In this document: one piece after another, positions 54,012 through 63,427 of the stretch | Numbering within the stretch: position 1 is the stretch's first letter | Layout of the letters: the number at the start of each line of letters is the position of its first letter | Assembly: GCF_003260975.1 (NCBI RefSeq) | Contig: NZ_CP030041.1 | Span: 4,467,501 to 4,531,500, forward strand | Source: Echinicola strongylocentroti | GTDB taxonomy: Bacteria > Bacteroidota > Bacteroidia > Cytophagales > Cyclobacteriaceae | DNA length: 64,000 nt | Reading direction: 5' to 3' | Translations under genes and position numbers: made by a program | Notes under the pieces: generated by a model | Seen by the model: the letters and a program-made list of their open reading frames with translations, nothing else | Databases searched by the model: none | Told to the model about the DNA's origin: nothing

Positions 54012-55082
54012 TTAATGTATGCCCTTGAAGAACCTGTCCCAGCGAATTTTGCTGATCATACTCTTGTGCTTATCCAGGGACAACCACAAGAACCAGGCTT
54101 TTCCTACGACATGGTTTTCTGGGACAAAGCCCCAAAACCTGGAGTCAAGGGAATCGTGTCTATTATCCCCCATCATAAAGTAGTAATCCTGCTTAAAAGT
54201 GTAAGAATCCTGCTTTTGACCATCGATAAAAAGCTGATTAGCCTCGATCTGGAGGTTTTCGATGCCTTCGTAATGACGAATGGTAAAAGCATAACGCCGT
54301 ACATTGTCTTCAGTAAGATCAATAGTCCAGCCTTTTGCAGGTACAGTCAGTGGGCCGAAGTTGTCCCTGTTCCAGCCATAATACGCCCCGTCCGGATGAA
54401 TTTCTGGATCGCCATTCCCTTTTTCGTATGTTCTGATCTGCACCTTTTTTATCACCGGAGACTGTTCCAGTTGTTTGGCGATTTCAGGGGTGGTGAATAC
54501 TACATACATGCCGTTATACGGGTGGAAAGAGTCTTGGTTGATGTCAAACTGCTCAAAAAACTCGGCATTGAGCATTCTGTTCGGTACGACATCGTACGAA
54601 AACTGCATTTCTTCAGGGTTTTCTGCAGGAGCTCCATTGATAATAACTTGTGCGTCCTGGATTTCGATGACATCTCCGGGGATGCCCACTGCCCGCTTGA
54701 TATAATTGGTCTTAAGATCGACAGGATGTTCGAATTCATCCGGATAATTAAAGACCACAACATCATTTCTATCCACACTGCTAAAACCAGGTAGCCTGTA
54801 GTAGGGGAGTTGGATGGCGTCTGAATAGGATGGAATGTCCGTTCCCCAGATTTTTTGATGTGTCAATGGTACCTGGAGCAGGGTTTGCGGCGTTCGGGTA
54901 CCATAATGCATTTTACTCACAAAGAGAAAATCACCTACAAGAAGGGACTTTTCCATGGAAGCAGTAGGGATGGTAAATGGTTCTAAAAATAACCAACGTA
55001 TCAAACTGGCAGCGATAACTGCAAATACCAGTGCGTCCAGCCATTCCCTAACTGGCCCTTTTTTCTTTTTTTCTGAACTCAT
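54012..55082 (-). CDS. lepB: Signal peptidase I
   Basis: Membrane serine protease that cleaves Sec/Tat signal peptides. A single N-terminal transmembrane helix (about residues 12-30) precedes the catalytic serine in PTASMEKSLLVGD (Ser42 region), the membrane-anchoring VSKMHYG segment, and the catalytic lysine in NYIKRAVGIPGD. The C-terminal box is GDNRHDSLDSRFWGFVP. At 356 residues it is longer than the E. coli enzyme owing to an expanded middle, as is usual in Bacteroidota. Last gene of the parA-parB-DUF5683-dapB-lepB run. Confidence 0.95.
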   Translation of the reverse strand: MSSEKKKKGPVREWLDALVFAVIAASLIRWLFLEPFTIPTASMEKSLLVGDFLFVSKMHYGTRTPQTLLQVPLTHQKIWGTDIPSYSDAIQLPYYRLPGFSSVDRNDVVVFNYPDEFEHPVDLKTNYIKRAVGIPGDVIEIQDAQVIINGAPAENPEEMQFSYDVVPNRMLNAEFFEQFDINQDSFHPYNGMYVVFTTPEIAKQLEQSPVIKKVQIRTYEKGNGDPEIHPDGAYYGWNRDNFGPLTVPAKGWTIDLTEDNVRRYAFTIRHYEGIENLQIEANQLFIDGQKQDSYTFKQDYYFMMGDNRHDSLDSRFWGFVPENHVVGKAWFLWLSLDKHKSMISKIRWDRFFKGIH

Positions 55083-55100
55083 GTTTTTAGCAATGATTTA

Positions 55101-55823
55101 TTAAAAGGTAAGGTAGTCGTCCATGGACAACACGCCTTTTTTGTCTTTGATCCACTCAGCTACTAAAACTGCGCCAAGAGCAAATCCTTTTCTGCTGTGG
55201 GCAGTGTGTTTGATCTCAATATCGTCTATAGCTGATTGGTAGGTCACTATATGTGTCCCGGGCGCCGGGTCAATTCGCTTGGCGGTGATTGGAAGGGCGT
55301 GTTCGTTACCGTTCACATCACTGTCCAGATCCCAACGTTTTACCCGATCTACTCGGTCGATAATGGCCTCGGCCAAAGTGATGGCTGTACCACTTGGAGC
55401 GTCTTTTTTTTCAGTATGGTGGATTTCTTCCATTTTGACGTTATAGTCAGGCTGTTCGTTCATGATTTTGGCCAGGAAGCTGTTGACCTTAAAAAACACG
55501 TTTACCCCAATGCTATAATTGGAGGCATAGAAAAATGCGCTGCCATTGGAGAGGGTAAGCCGTTCTATTTCTGGTTTTTTTTCCAGCCATCCTGTCGTGC
55601 CACAGACCACGGGAATATTGTGCTTGATTGCCCAAGTGAGGTTGTTTACTGCTGCATCAGGTTGGCTGAATTCAATAGCTGCGTCTACCTCACTGGCGTC
55701 AAGGGTGTCAAGCTCGTCGACATTGCTTTCGTCGATTTTTGCTGCAATGGTGTGGCCTCTTTCTTCGGCAAGTTGTGATATGACTTTGCCCATTTTGCCA
55801 TAGCCTAAAATCAATATGTTCAT
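55101..55823 (-). CDS. dapB: 4-hydroxy-tetrahydrodipicolinate reductase
   Basis: Catalyses the NAD(P)H-dependent reduction step of the diaminopimelate/lysine pathway. The 240-residue length is normal for the short form of the family. The dinucleotide-binding GYGKMGKVI (about residues 7-15), VCGTTGW and the active-site EEIHHTEKKDAPSGTA (about 147-162) are present. It lies between the DUF5683 gene (5-base gap) and lepB (18-base gap), a gene order I know from other Cytophagales. Confidence 0.95.
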   Translation of the reverse strand: MNILILGYGKMGKVISQLAEERGHTIAAKIDESNVDELDTLDASEVDAAIEFSQPDAAVNNLTWAIKHNIPVVCGTTGWLEKKPEIERLTLSNGSAFFYASNYSIGVNVFFKVNSFLAKIMNEQPDYNVKMEEIHHTEKKDAPSGTAITLAEAIIDRVDRVKRWDLDSDVNGNEHALPITAKRIDPAPGTHIVTYQSAIDDIEIKHTAHSRKGFALGAVLVAEWIKDKKGVLSMDDYLTF

Positions 55824-55828
55824 TTCGG

Positions 55829-56461
55829 TTATTTAAATTGTATTTTAAAGGATAATCCAACAGCATTTCCACTTGCATAAGTGGGTTCTACGGACGGTTC
55901 TAGTTTGAAGGTGAGGTCGTTGGAGACATCAAAGCCAGATAAGTGGGCATCCACTAAGGCATCCACTATGTTCAGGGCATAAATTGCCGTGAAGACCAAA
56001 TAACATGCATCCCTGTTGCGTCGCCAGTAATCTACATTTCTGATCAGGCCGTCTTCGTTCAGGTTGGGGAAGATGTTGTCCGTACTTTCATCATCATCCC
56101 TGTAAATGGTCAACGCCTCCTTGAATAATTGGTACCTTCTGTTGTTGAACTCCACAAAGTAAGCAGTAGTAATGATTCCACCATAAATAATCGGAACTTT
56201 CCACATTTTCTCATTATACACCTGTCCTGCTCCTGGCAAAATGGCCGAGAGAAGGGCTGCTTTCTTTGGGTTTTTGATGTCTTTTTGGTCAATGGTTATT
56301 TCAGCCTGCCCGGTGGAGTCAGAATGAACGGTCCTAATGTCCTGCCCAACTCCAGGGTGCTGGAAAATGACCAGTAAAACAAAAACAGCAATAGTTTTAG
56401 TAAGCCAAACTATTGCTTTATTGTCATGGTCAGTAATGTACCTGGGAGCAGAGCGGTGCAC
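55829..56461 (-). CDS. DUF5683 family exported/membrane protein
   Basis: A 210-residue protein with an N-terminal hydrophobic segment (TIAVFVLLVIFQHPGVGQ, a likely signal) followed by the domain typical of DUF5683: KAALLSAILPGAGQVYNEKMWKVP, given here as SAILPGAGQVYNEKMWK, then YGGIITTAYFVEFNNRRYQL and two further helices. The function is unknown; the gene is often found in parAB-dapB-lepB clusters of Bacteroidota. The start is GTG at 56461, one base after the parB stop. Confidence 0.82.
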   Translation of the reverse strand: MHRSAPRYITDHDNKAIVWLTKTIAVFVLLVIFQHPGVGQDIRTVHSDSTGQAEITIDQKDIKNPKKAALLSAILPGAGQVYNEKMWKVPIIYGGIITTAYFVEFNNRRYQLFKEALTIYRDDDESTDNIFPNLNEDGLIRNVDYWRRNRDACYLVFTAIYALNIVDALVDAHLSGFDVSNDLTFKLEPSVEPTYASGNAVGLSFKIQFK

Positions 56462-56462
56462 G

Positions 56463-57392
56463 TCAAATAATTTCTAAGATTTCTAAAATGCGGTTTAGGT
56501 CATCGGTCGACCCAAATGGTATTTTGATTTCACCCTTGTCTTTGTGGTCCATGTTTAGACTGACTTTGGTGCCCAAGTGGGAAGCGAGCTTTTGCTGGAG
56601 TTTGCCCAGTTCATATTTTTTTACTGGGTCCAACTCCGGTTTGCTGGTGATGGTTTTTTCCTCGTCACCCTCTTCATGCAGTGCTTTTACCAAGGCTTCC
56701 ACTTTTCGGACACTAAGCTCTTCATCCAGTGTTTTTCGGTAAATGGCTAGCTGCTTGTCCACATCTTCTACGTTGATGAGGGCACGTGCATGGCCCATGG
56801 ATATTTTTTTGTCCCTGATCCCCGCTTGGATGTCTGGGGGGAGCTTTAGCAGCCGGAGGTAGTTGTTTACAGTGGTCCTGTTTTTGCCGACACGGTCACC
56901 GAGTTGCTCCTGCTTGAGCTCACATTCCGAAAGCAAGCGTTGGTAGGAATGCGCTATTTCCAGGGCATTGAGGTTTTCCCGTTGGATGTTTTCGATAAGG
57001 GCCATTTCCAGCATTTGCTGGTCATTGGCTGTTCTTACATAAGCAGGTACTACTTGCAGTCCGGCGATTTTGGAGGCTTGGAAGCGCCTTTCTCCAGAAA
57101 TCAGCTGATATTCATGGTCGGCCAGTTTTCGTACCGTGATCGGTTGGATGATCCCTTGGACAATGATCGAATCGGCGAGCTCTTGGAGGGCTTCTTTGTC
57201 AAAGTGGGTTCTTGGCTGATAGGGGTTGACTTGGATTTGGTCCAGTGGTACTTCGTAAATCCCCGCTTCTGGACTAGCCTGTTCCTGAGGGGTACTTTTG
57301 GATTCCTTATTCGGAGAGTCCTGCAACAATGCGCCTAGCCCTCTTCCCAGTGCTTTTTTCTTATTTGTTGTGGGTTTTTTATTATCAGCCAT
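56463..57392 (-). CDS. parB: Chromosome-partitioning protein ParB
   Basis: CTP-dependent clamp that binds parS and spreads on DNA. The N-terminal ParA-stimulating peptide is KKALGRGLGALLQ (about residues 12-24). The ParB/Srx nuclease-like domain includes NPYQPRTHFD and the CTP-binding GERRFQASKIAG (about 115-126). A helix-turn-helix follows (LKQEQLGDRVGKNRTTVNNY), then a C-terminal dimerisation domain. The 309-residue length is normal. It follows parA by 10 bases, and a parS-like site lies upstream of parA. Confidence 0.96.
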   Translation of the reverse strand: MADNKKPTTNKKKALGRGLGALLQDSPNKESKSTPQEQASPEAGIYEVPLDQIQVNPYQPRTHFDKEALQELADSIIVQGIIQPITVRKLADHEYQLISGERRFQASKIAGLQVVPAYVRTANDQQMLEMALIENIQRENLNALEIAHSYQRLLSECELKQEQLGDRVGKNRTTVNNYLRLLKLPPDIQAGIRDKKISMGHARALINVEDVDKQLAIYRKTLDEELSVRKVEALVKALHEEGDEEKTITSKPELDPVKKYELGKLQQKLASHLGTKVSLNMDHKDKGEIKIPFGSTDDLNRILEILEII

Positions 57393-57402
57393 GTTTCTTT
57401 AA

Positions 57403-58182
57403 TTAGTTCATTTTCACCAAACCGTTACGCTCCGCAATTTCATTGGCCAAGTTAAGGTAGGATAGTGCGCCTTTTCCTTCTGCATCAAAAGCGATGGCTG
57501 GAAGGCCAAAACTTGGGGATTCTCCTAGTTTAACGTTTCTTGGTATAATGGTATTGAATACCATGTTTTTAAAATGCATTTTCACTTCTTCGACCACTTG
57601 ATTGGACAGTCGGAGACGGACATCGTACATGGTGAGCAATATACCTTCGATCTCTAGATCGGTGTTCAACCTTGTCTGGATGATCTTGATGGTATTCAGT
57701 AGCTTGCCAAGTCCTTCTAGTGCAAAATATTCGCATTGGACCGGGATGATGACAGAGTCAGCAGCTGTCAGGGCATTGATGGTGATCAACCCCAAAGAAG
57801 GTGAGCAGTCAATAATGATAAAATCATAATTTCCTTTCAGCGGTTCGACCACCTCGCGCATTTTCTCTTCCCTGTTTTCTAAATTGATCATTTCCACTTC
57901 GGCTCCCACCAGGTCAATATGCGAAGGTACTAGGTCGAGGTGCTCGATCTCAGTATTCATCACGATGGAAGAAATGTCCACGCCATCTACCATGCATTCG
58001 TAGATGCTGTTTTCGATTTCCTTTGGATCCTGCCCTAGCCCGGAAGTGGTGTTGGCCTGTGGATCAGCATCAATTACCAGGGTTTTAAATTCCAGCACAG
58101 CCAGACTGGCAGCCAGGTTCATTGCGGTAGTGGTTTTACCTACTCCTCCTTTTTGATTGGCAATAGCTACGATTTTTCCCAT
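57403..58182 (-). CDS. parA: Chromosome-partitioning ATPase ParA (Soj)
   Basis: Walker-type ATPase that moves ParB-parS complexes over the nucleoid. I choose the ATG at 58182 (259 residues), which gives MGKIVAIANQKGGVGKTTTA; the frame extends five codons to a TTG. The deviant Walker A motif KGGVGKTT, LVIDADPQANTTSGLG and FIIIDCSPSLG (Walker B) are intact, and FALEGLGKLLNTI is characteristic of Soj. First gene of a leftward run through lepB. Confidence 0.96.
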   Translation of the reverse strand: MGKIVAIANQKGGVGKTTTAMNLAASLAVLEFKTLVIDADPQANTTSGLGQDPKEIENSIYECMVDGVDISSIVMNTEIEHLDLVPSHIDLVGAEVEMINLENREEKMREVVEPLKGNYDFIIIDCSPSLGLITINALTAADSVIIPVQCEYFALEGLGKLLNTIKIIQTRLNTDLEIEGILLTMYDVRLRLSNQVVEEVKMHFKNMVFNTIIPRNVKLGESPSFGLPAIAFDAEGKGALSYLNLANEIAERNGLVKMN

Positions 58183-58311
58183 TCTAATTGGTGTCAAGTG
58201 GTGATTTTAGATCAATATTTAGCATAACATTCCGAAATTAGTGAGATGCACATGTAGTACTGGAATGCATCTACTTGCCATTTTATTAAGACCTATAGAG
58301 GAATTCCCGTT

Positions 58312-58327
58312 TGTTCTACGTAAAACA
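58312..58327. promoter_or_regulatory. parS-like centromere site
   Basis: TGTTCTACGTAAAACA matches 14 of 16 positions of the widespread chromosomal parS consensus TGTTCCACGTGAAACA, with the central ACGT kept. It lies 130 bases upstream of parA, where parS sites often occur. Binding by ParB is inference. Confidence 0.6.
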
Positions 58328-58522
58328 CGTATTGTTTTACTATTATCGGAACAATGTCACTACATCTCTTCCAAAATGCTAATTTCACGCAACACAAAGA
58401 TATAAGTTTAATCTTTACATGAAATAGTTTGTTTTCCACATTGGTGTGTGGATAGTTTTAAGTATTTGATACTTAGTTTACTGTATGGCTGATTTCATGG
58501 CTAGAAGTTACTGAATTTATTC

Positions 58523-58557
58523 AAAAAAAGGTGAACTCCGGAGAGCCACCTTTTTTT
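58523..58557 (-). terminator. Terminator downstream of yidC
   Basis: AAAGGTG pairs with CACCTTT around an inner CTCCGGAG palindrome; T7 follows on the minus strand. It is about 20 bases past the yidC stop. Confidence 0.82.
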
Positions 58558-58576
58558 ACAATTGCGAGCTGTATGT

Positions 58577-60373
58577 TTATTTTTTCTTTTTATTTGATTC
58601 CGCTGCTTTCATCGCATCCTCCAGTCTCTGTTGGAATTTTGATTTTTTCTTATTGACGTTTTTCTTTTTGTTTTGATCGATTTTTTCCCTGATTTTATCA
58701 TCATCAACAAAACGCTTGATCAACGCTTGCTGGCCAAAGGTAACCATATTGGAAACAAAATAATAAAAGCTCAACGCAGCAGGATAGGAGTTCAATACAA
58801 ACATAAAGGTTACCGGCATGATGTAGCCTAGGTTTTTCATTGGTCCTTGTGCTGCTGTCAGTTGGTTGTTGAATCGTGTGTAGACGATTTGCGAAACGGT
58901 CATCAACAACGTGAACAAGCTGACGTGGTTACCGTAGAAAGGTATGGTAAACGGAAGGGTAAAGATCGAATCGTAGGTGGACAGGTCATGTGCCCATAGA
59001 AAGCTCTCTTGTCTAAGCTCGATAGAGTTCGGGAAGAAGAAGAACATAGCAAATAGGAAAGGCATCTGCAGTATCATTGGCAGACAGCCGCTGATAGGAC
59101 TTACCCCCAGCTGGCTGAACAGCTTCATCTGTTCTTGCTGCTGCTTGGTAGGATCGTCAGGGTATTTTTCCTTAAGTTCGTCAATTTCCGGTTTGATCAC
59201 CCGCATTTTGGCCATGCCAATATAGGACTTATAGGTAAGGGGGAACAAGAACAGCTTAATGATAAAGACAATCAGGATGATGATGACGCCATAATTGCTG
59301 ATGACTTTTTCCAAGTAGTGGAAAAGGTTAACGATGATGTACTTGTTTACCCAACTGACGAAAAAATAGCCCATGTCCACATTTCTCTCAAAATCAGGCG
59401 TGACCTTTTTCAGGATCTTGTAATTGTTCGGGCCAAAGTAGTAACTGTTGGTGGCCTGTCCGTTTTCCAGTGGAATGGACATACTGGCTGTCATGTTTTT
59501 TACAGACATGGTATCTGTAGGGACAGTTTGCTCTAGGTTTACGTCAGAAAACTGCTGTGAGGCGATGATTCCAGAGGTAAAGAAACGCTGCTTAAAAGCG
59601 ATCCATTTGATAGGCTCGCTAGGGCGTTCTGCGTCTTCGTCGGATGAGGCGCTGAGGTAATCATAATCACCTTCAGTGGTATAGAAGTTTACGTAGGTTT
59701 TTCTTCTTGATTCGCTGATGTCAGCTTCCTGCTTTTTCAGCTTGTCCTGCCAGACAACAGTGATGTTTTGATCCGTTAAGCTGGAGAGACCATTGGTCTC
59801 AATGCGTTGGTTGACCACGTAGTCGTCATCGGCGAGGGTGTAGGTTCTTGTGATATTCCCTGCTCCGGTTTTGGCCGTGAAGCTCAGCTGCTGCGCAGGG
59901 GTTTCTTCTACTGTTACCGTGCTCGTTTCGGACTCAAAGTGAAACTGGTTAAGGCTCATTGGCCCTTTGCTGGTCTGGATTTGGTAGTCGATGGAGGTGC
60001 TTTGCTCATCCAACAATATGAGCGGTTGTTTCGCCCATGTTTTGTAGTTTTTCAGCTCGGCACTTTTTACTTCACCTCCCTTTGATGAAAAAGTGATCTT
60101 TACCAAGTCGTTTTCCAGAACGAAGAGTTCCTCTTTTCCTTCTACCAATGCAGAGAATTCGCCAAATTGCTCTTGGTTTTGCAGGTTTTTGATGTTGTCG
60201 GGAAGTTCCGTGGCTTTTGGAGAGGTGGTCTGTTCCGTGCCTTTTTCCGCTTGGGCTTCTGTGGGAGAAGTGTTTTGCTCATCTGTGACCGGCTCTGGTG
60301 AACTGAAGAAAAACGAGTAAATCAGAAGCACGGCTGCGAAAAGGATTAGACCTGTCGCTTGATTTCTATCCAT
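58577..60373 (-). CDS. yidC: Membrane protein insertase YidC
   Basis: Inner-membrane insertase that works alone or with SecYEG. The 598-residue Gram-negative form has an N-terminal anchor (ATGLILFAAVLLIYSFFF), a low-complexity linker, a large periplasmic beta-sandwich domain (about residues 80-340), and the conserved C-terminal 60KD_IMP domain with five helices (YGVIIILIVFIIKLFLFPLT, PISGCLPMILQMPFLFAMFF and LGYIMPVTFMFVLNSYPAAL). A basic tail (KKKNVNKKKSKFQQR) likely contacts the ribosome. It follows pyrG after 59 bases. Confidence 0.96.
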   Translation of the reverse strand: MDRNQATGLILFAAVLLIYSFFFSSPEPVTDEQNTSPTEAQAEKGTEQTTSPKATELPDNIKNLQNQEQFGEFSALVEGKEELFVLENDLVKITFSSKGGEVKSAELKNYKTWAKQPLILLDEQSTSIDYQIQTSKGPMSLNQFHFESETSTVTVEETPAQQLSFTAKTGAGNITRTYTLADDDYVVNQRIETNGLSSLTDQNITVVWQDKLKKQEADISESRRKTYVNFYTTEGDYDYLSASSDEDAERPSEPIKWIAFKQRFFTSGIIASQQFSDVNLEQTVPTDTMSVKNMTASMSIPLENGQATNSYYFGPNNYKILKKVTPDFERNVDMGYFFVSWVNKYIIVNLFHYLEKVISNYGVIIILIVFIIKLFLFPLTYKSYIGMAKMRVIKPEIDELKEKYPDDPTKQQQEQMKLFSQLGVSPISGCLPMILQMPFLFAMFFFFPNSIELRQESFLWAHDLSTYDSIFTLPFTIPFYGNHVSLFTLLMTVSQIVYTRFNNQLTAAQGPMKNLGYIMPVTFMFVLNSYPAALSFYYFVSNMVTFGQQALIKRFVDDDKIREKIDQNKKKNVNKKKSKFQQRLEDAMKAAESNKKKK

Positions 60374-60393
60374 AATTGTTTGATTCTGAAAGT

Positions 60394-60423
60394 CACCAAA
60401 GGGCTGCGATGAGCCCTTTGGTG
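60394..60423. other. Perfect hairpin between pyrG and yidC
   Basis: A perfect 12-bp stem CACCAAAGGGCT / AGCCCTTTGGTG with a 6-base loop fills the gap between the pyrG stop and the yidC start on the minus strand. There is no T-run after it, so it is not a standard intrinsic terminator; attenuation or mRNA processing is possible. Confidence 0.65.
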
Positions 60424-60432
60424 TAAATTACT

Positions 60433-62109
<1,677 letters not shown>

Positions 62110-62215
62110 TTATTGACTTGAGGGAGGTGGATTGGATTAAAATTTTGTTTTCCTCTCTTAAAAGCCCCAGAGGCATAGTGTTCTACTTTATTTTAATGAA
62201 CGAAGTGCTTATTCT

Positions 62216-62390
62216 TTAACCCGGATTATGCGTTAGGAATGGTAGTGAGAGCTGAAATTGCAAGAAAATCAGTTAGTTTGGAGGCATTAGCGTAGCACCG
62301 CTACGGTTATGCCGAAAACTAAAGTGAAACGGCTGATTTTGAAGCAGTTTAAGGTCGCGACAGATAGGCTAATGCATATTCCGGGTTTAA
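62216..62390 (+). repeat. Intergenic repeat R5 (175-bp form without nested unit)
   Basis: Left end TTAACCCGGATTATGCGTTAG (read as TTAACCCGG + ATTATGCGTTAG), right end GATAGGCTAATGCATATTCC followed by GGGTTTAA. Middle: CAAGAAAATCAGTTAGTTTG, TAGCACCGCTACGGTTAT, then CCGAAAACTAAAGTG and ACGGCTGATTTT. This is the intact 'host' element that shows where the nested unit of R1 and R2 was inserted. Confidence 0.82.
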
Positions 62391-62410
62391 TAGTTAGGTG
62401 TTTAAACATC

Positions 62411-62446
62411 AAAAGAGGCCACCTGCCGGAGCAGATGGCCTCTTTT
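62411..62446. terminator. Terminator of the 47-residue basic protein gene
   Basis: A 16-bp stem (AAAAGAGGCCACCTGC with GCAGATGGCCTCTTTT, one mismatch) and a CGGA loop; A/T-rich on both sides, so it can work in both directions. It lies 21 bases past the stop at 62467. Confidence 0.88.
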
Positions 62447-62466
62447 GATATGCACTGGTGGCACTA

Positions 62467-62610
62467 TTATTTAGAGAACTCTTTTTTGATCTCCTCCACA
62501 TCCACGTTTTTGATCACAGGCTTAGCGTTTAGCTGTTTGATCTTGATTACACGGGTAACCTGTCTCTGCCTGTTTCTTCTAGCTTTTCTTTTTAATGTAG
62601 TAACTGCCAT
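62467..62610 (-). CDS. Very small basic protein (47 residues), ribosomal-protein-like
   Basis: I use the ATG at 62610, giving MAVTTLKRKARRNRQRQVTR and so on; the frame extends to 62682 but that part is not basic. The N-terminal half is strongly positive, and the C-terminal half has the PVIKNVDVEEIKKEF motif. I believe similar 47-50 residue proteins are conserved in Bacteroidota, but I know no function. It is not S21, L34 or another ribosomal protein I can name, though the charge suggests RNA binding. It has its own strong terminator and lies between inverted repeats R5 and R6. Confidence 0.75.
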   Translation of the reverse strand: MAVTTLKRKARRNRQRQVTRVIKIKQLNAKPVIKNVDVEEIKKEFSK

Positions 62611-62725
62611 ATCGTATTCGAATTTTTTGTTCTGATCCAATTTGAAGTGCAAAGATAGGTAAAATATTTGTATCTTCATCAAAATGTTCGGGGAAATTGA
62701 TGATGGAGGGGCTGTGGTAAGTAGG

Positions 62726-62853
62726 TTGAACCAGGCATATGCATTAGCCTATCTATTGTGACCTGATCCGCCGCGGCGGACAAAATCAGCCGCTACGCTT
62801 TAGTTTGGAGATATAACCGTAGCGGCGCTATGCTCACATAGAATCGGGTTTAA
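62726..62853 (-). repeat. Intergenic repeat R6 (128-bp form, inverted)
   Basis: Same family as R5 on the other strand: TATGCATTAGCCTATC at the left and ATCGGGTTTAA at the right. The complement reads GCCGCTACGGTTAT, then CCAAACTAAAGCGTAGCGGC, then TGATTTTGTCCGC, and ends GATAGGCTAATGCATATGCC, matching R5 and the outer part of R2. No nested unit. Confidence 0.8.
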
Positions 62854-62959
62854 GGGGGGAATCCTGTTTTTTTTGAGAGAGATTTGAAGGTAAATACAAA
62901 AAAATACGGACTACTTCATAAAGTCTTTTAATTTTGGCATTCAATTAAAGACGAAAGGA

Positions 62960-63427
62960 ATGGAAGTGAAGACCATTGTGGATGCATTACGGGAAAAGGG
63001 CAGGGTCTGTGTCATGGAGAGTGGAGGAAAGCCAGTGGAAATGATTGTCCCGGAGTTTTATAATGAAAATGATGATCCGGCAGCTTTATTTGTGTTGGTG
63101 GATTTATTTCAGGTTCGCGGAGTAGCGGGGCAGTTTTCTGAAATAGCGTTGGATATTATAGAGTTTGCCACTAAGCCTACTATCTATACTTCATGGGCAA
63201 GTGACCTGTTGGAAAATGGGCCTGTCCATGAGGGGAAGGTTAAATTCAGCATTTTGAAAAAAGGCAGCTGGAATAAAATTGTATTTAGCTTCAGCAAGCC
63301 ACTGATCTTCCAAGAGGGAAAGGTGCAAGATGCGATGGGTACAATAGATGAAAAGTTTCCCTTATTCCATCCAGGGGTGAAAAAGCTGTTTTTAAGCGCT
63401 GACGGAGAAGTAAAAATAGGTGAATGA
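62960..63427 (+). CDS. Protein of unknown function upstream of the CCA enzyme
   Basis: A 155-residue soluble protein I do not recognise. It starts MEVKTIVDALREKGRVCVME, has a hydrophobic core segment (AALFVLVDLFQVRGVAGQF) and beta-rich C-terminal half (KVKFSILKKGSWNKIVFSF, VKKLFLSADGEVKIGE). There is no signal peptide. The stop overlaps the ATG of the CCA-adding enzyme gene by four bases, so the two are translationally coupled, which suggests but does not prove a link to tRNA metabolism. Confidence 0.75.
   Translation: MEVKTIVDALREKGRVCVMESGGKPVEMIVPEFYNENDDPAALFVLVDLFQVRGVAGQFSEIALDIIEFATKPTIYTSWASDLLENGPVHEGKVKFSILKKGSWNKIVFSFSKPLIFQEGKVQDAMGTIDEKFPLFHPGVKKLFLSADGEVKIGE

Larger units (their letters stand above)
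58183..58576. other. ~390-bp interval between parA and yidC
   Basis: No gene. It holds a parS-like 16-mer (58312-58327), an adjacent inverted repeat GTAAAACA-N5-TGTTTTAC (58320-58340), two DnaA-box-like 9-mers facing each other (TTTTCCACA at 58432 and TGTGGATAG at 58447), and the yidC terminator (58523-58557). Confidence 0.6.

Noticed and set aside
54012..58197. Antisense frames over lepB, dapB and parB (for example 53970-54794, 55236-55778)
   Set aside because: They are shadows of conserved genes and have no recognisable products.
62467..62682. Ribosomal protein S21 or L34 annotation for the small basic gene
   Set aside because: Size and charge fit, but the sequence lacks S21 and L34 motifs, and the conserved-looking C-terminus PVIKNVDVEEIKK matches neither.
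62960..63427. Sua5/YrdC-type assignment for the 155-residue protein
   Set aside because: The typical KxR and SxN motifs of that family are absent.
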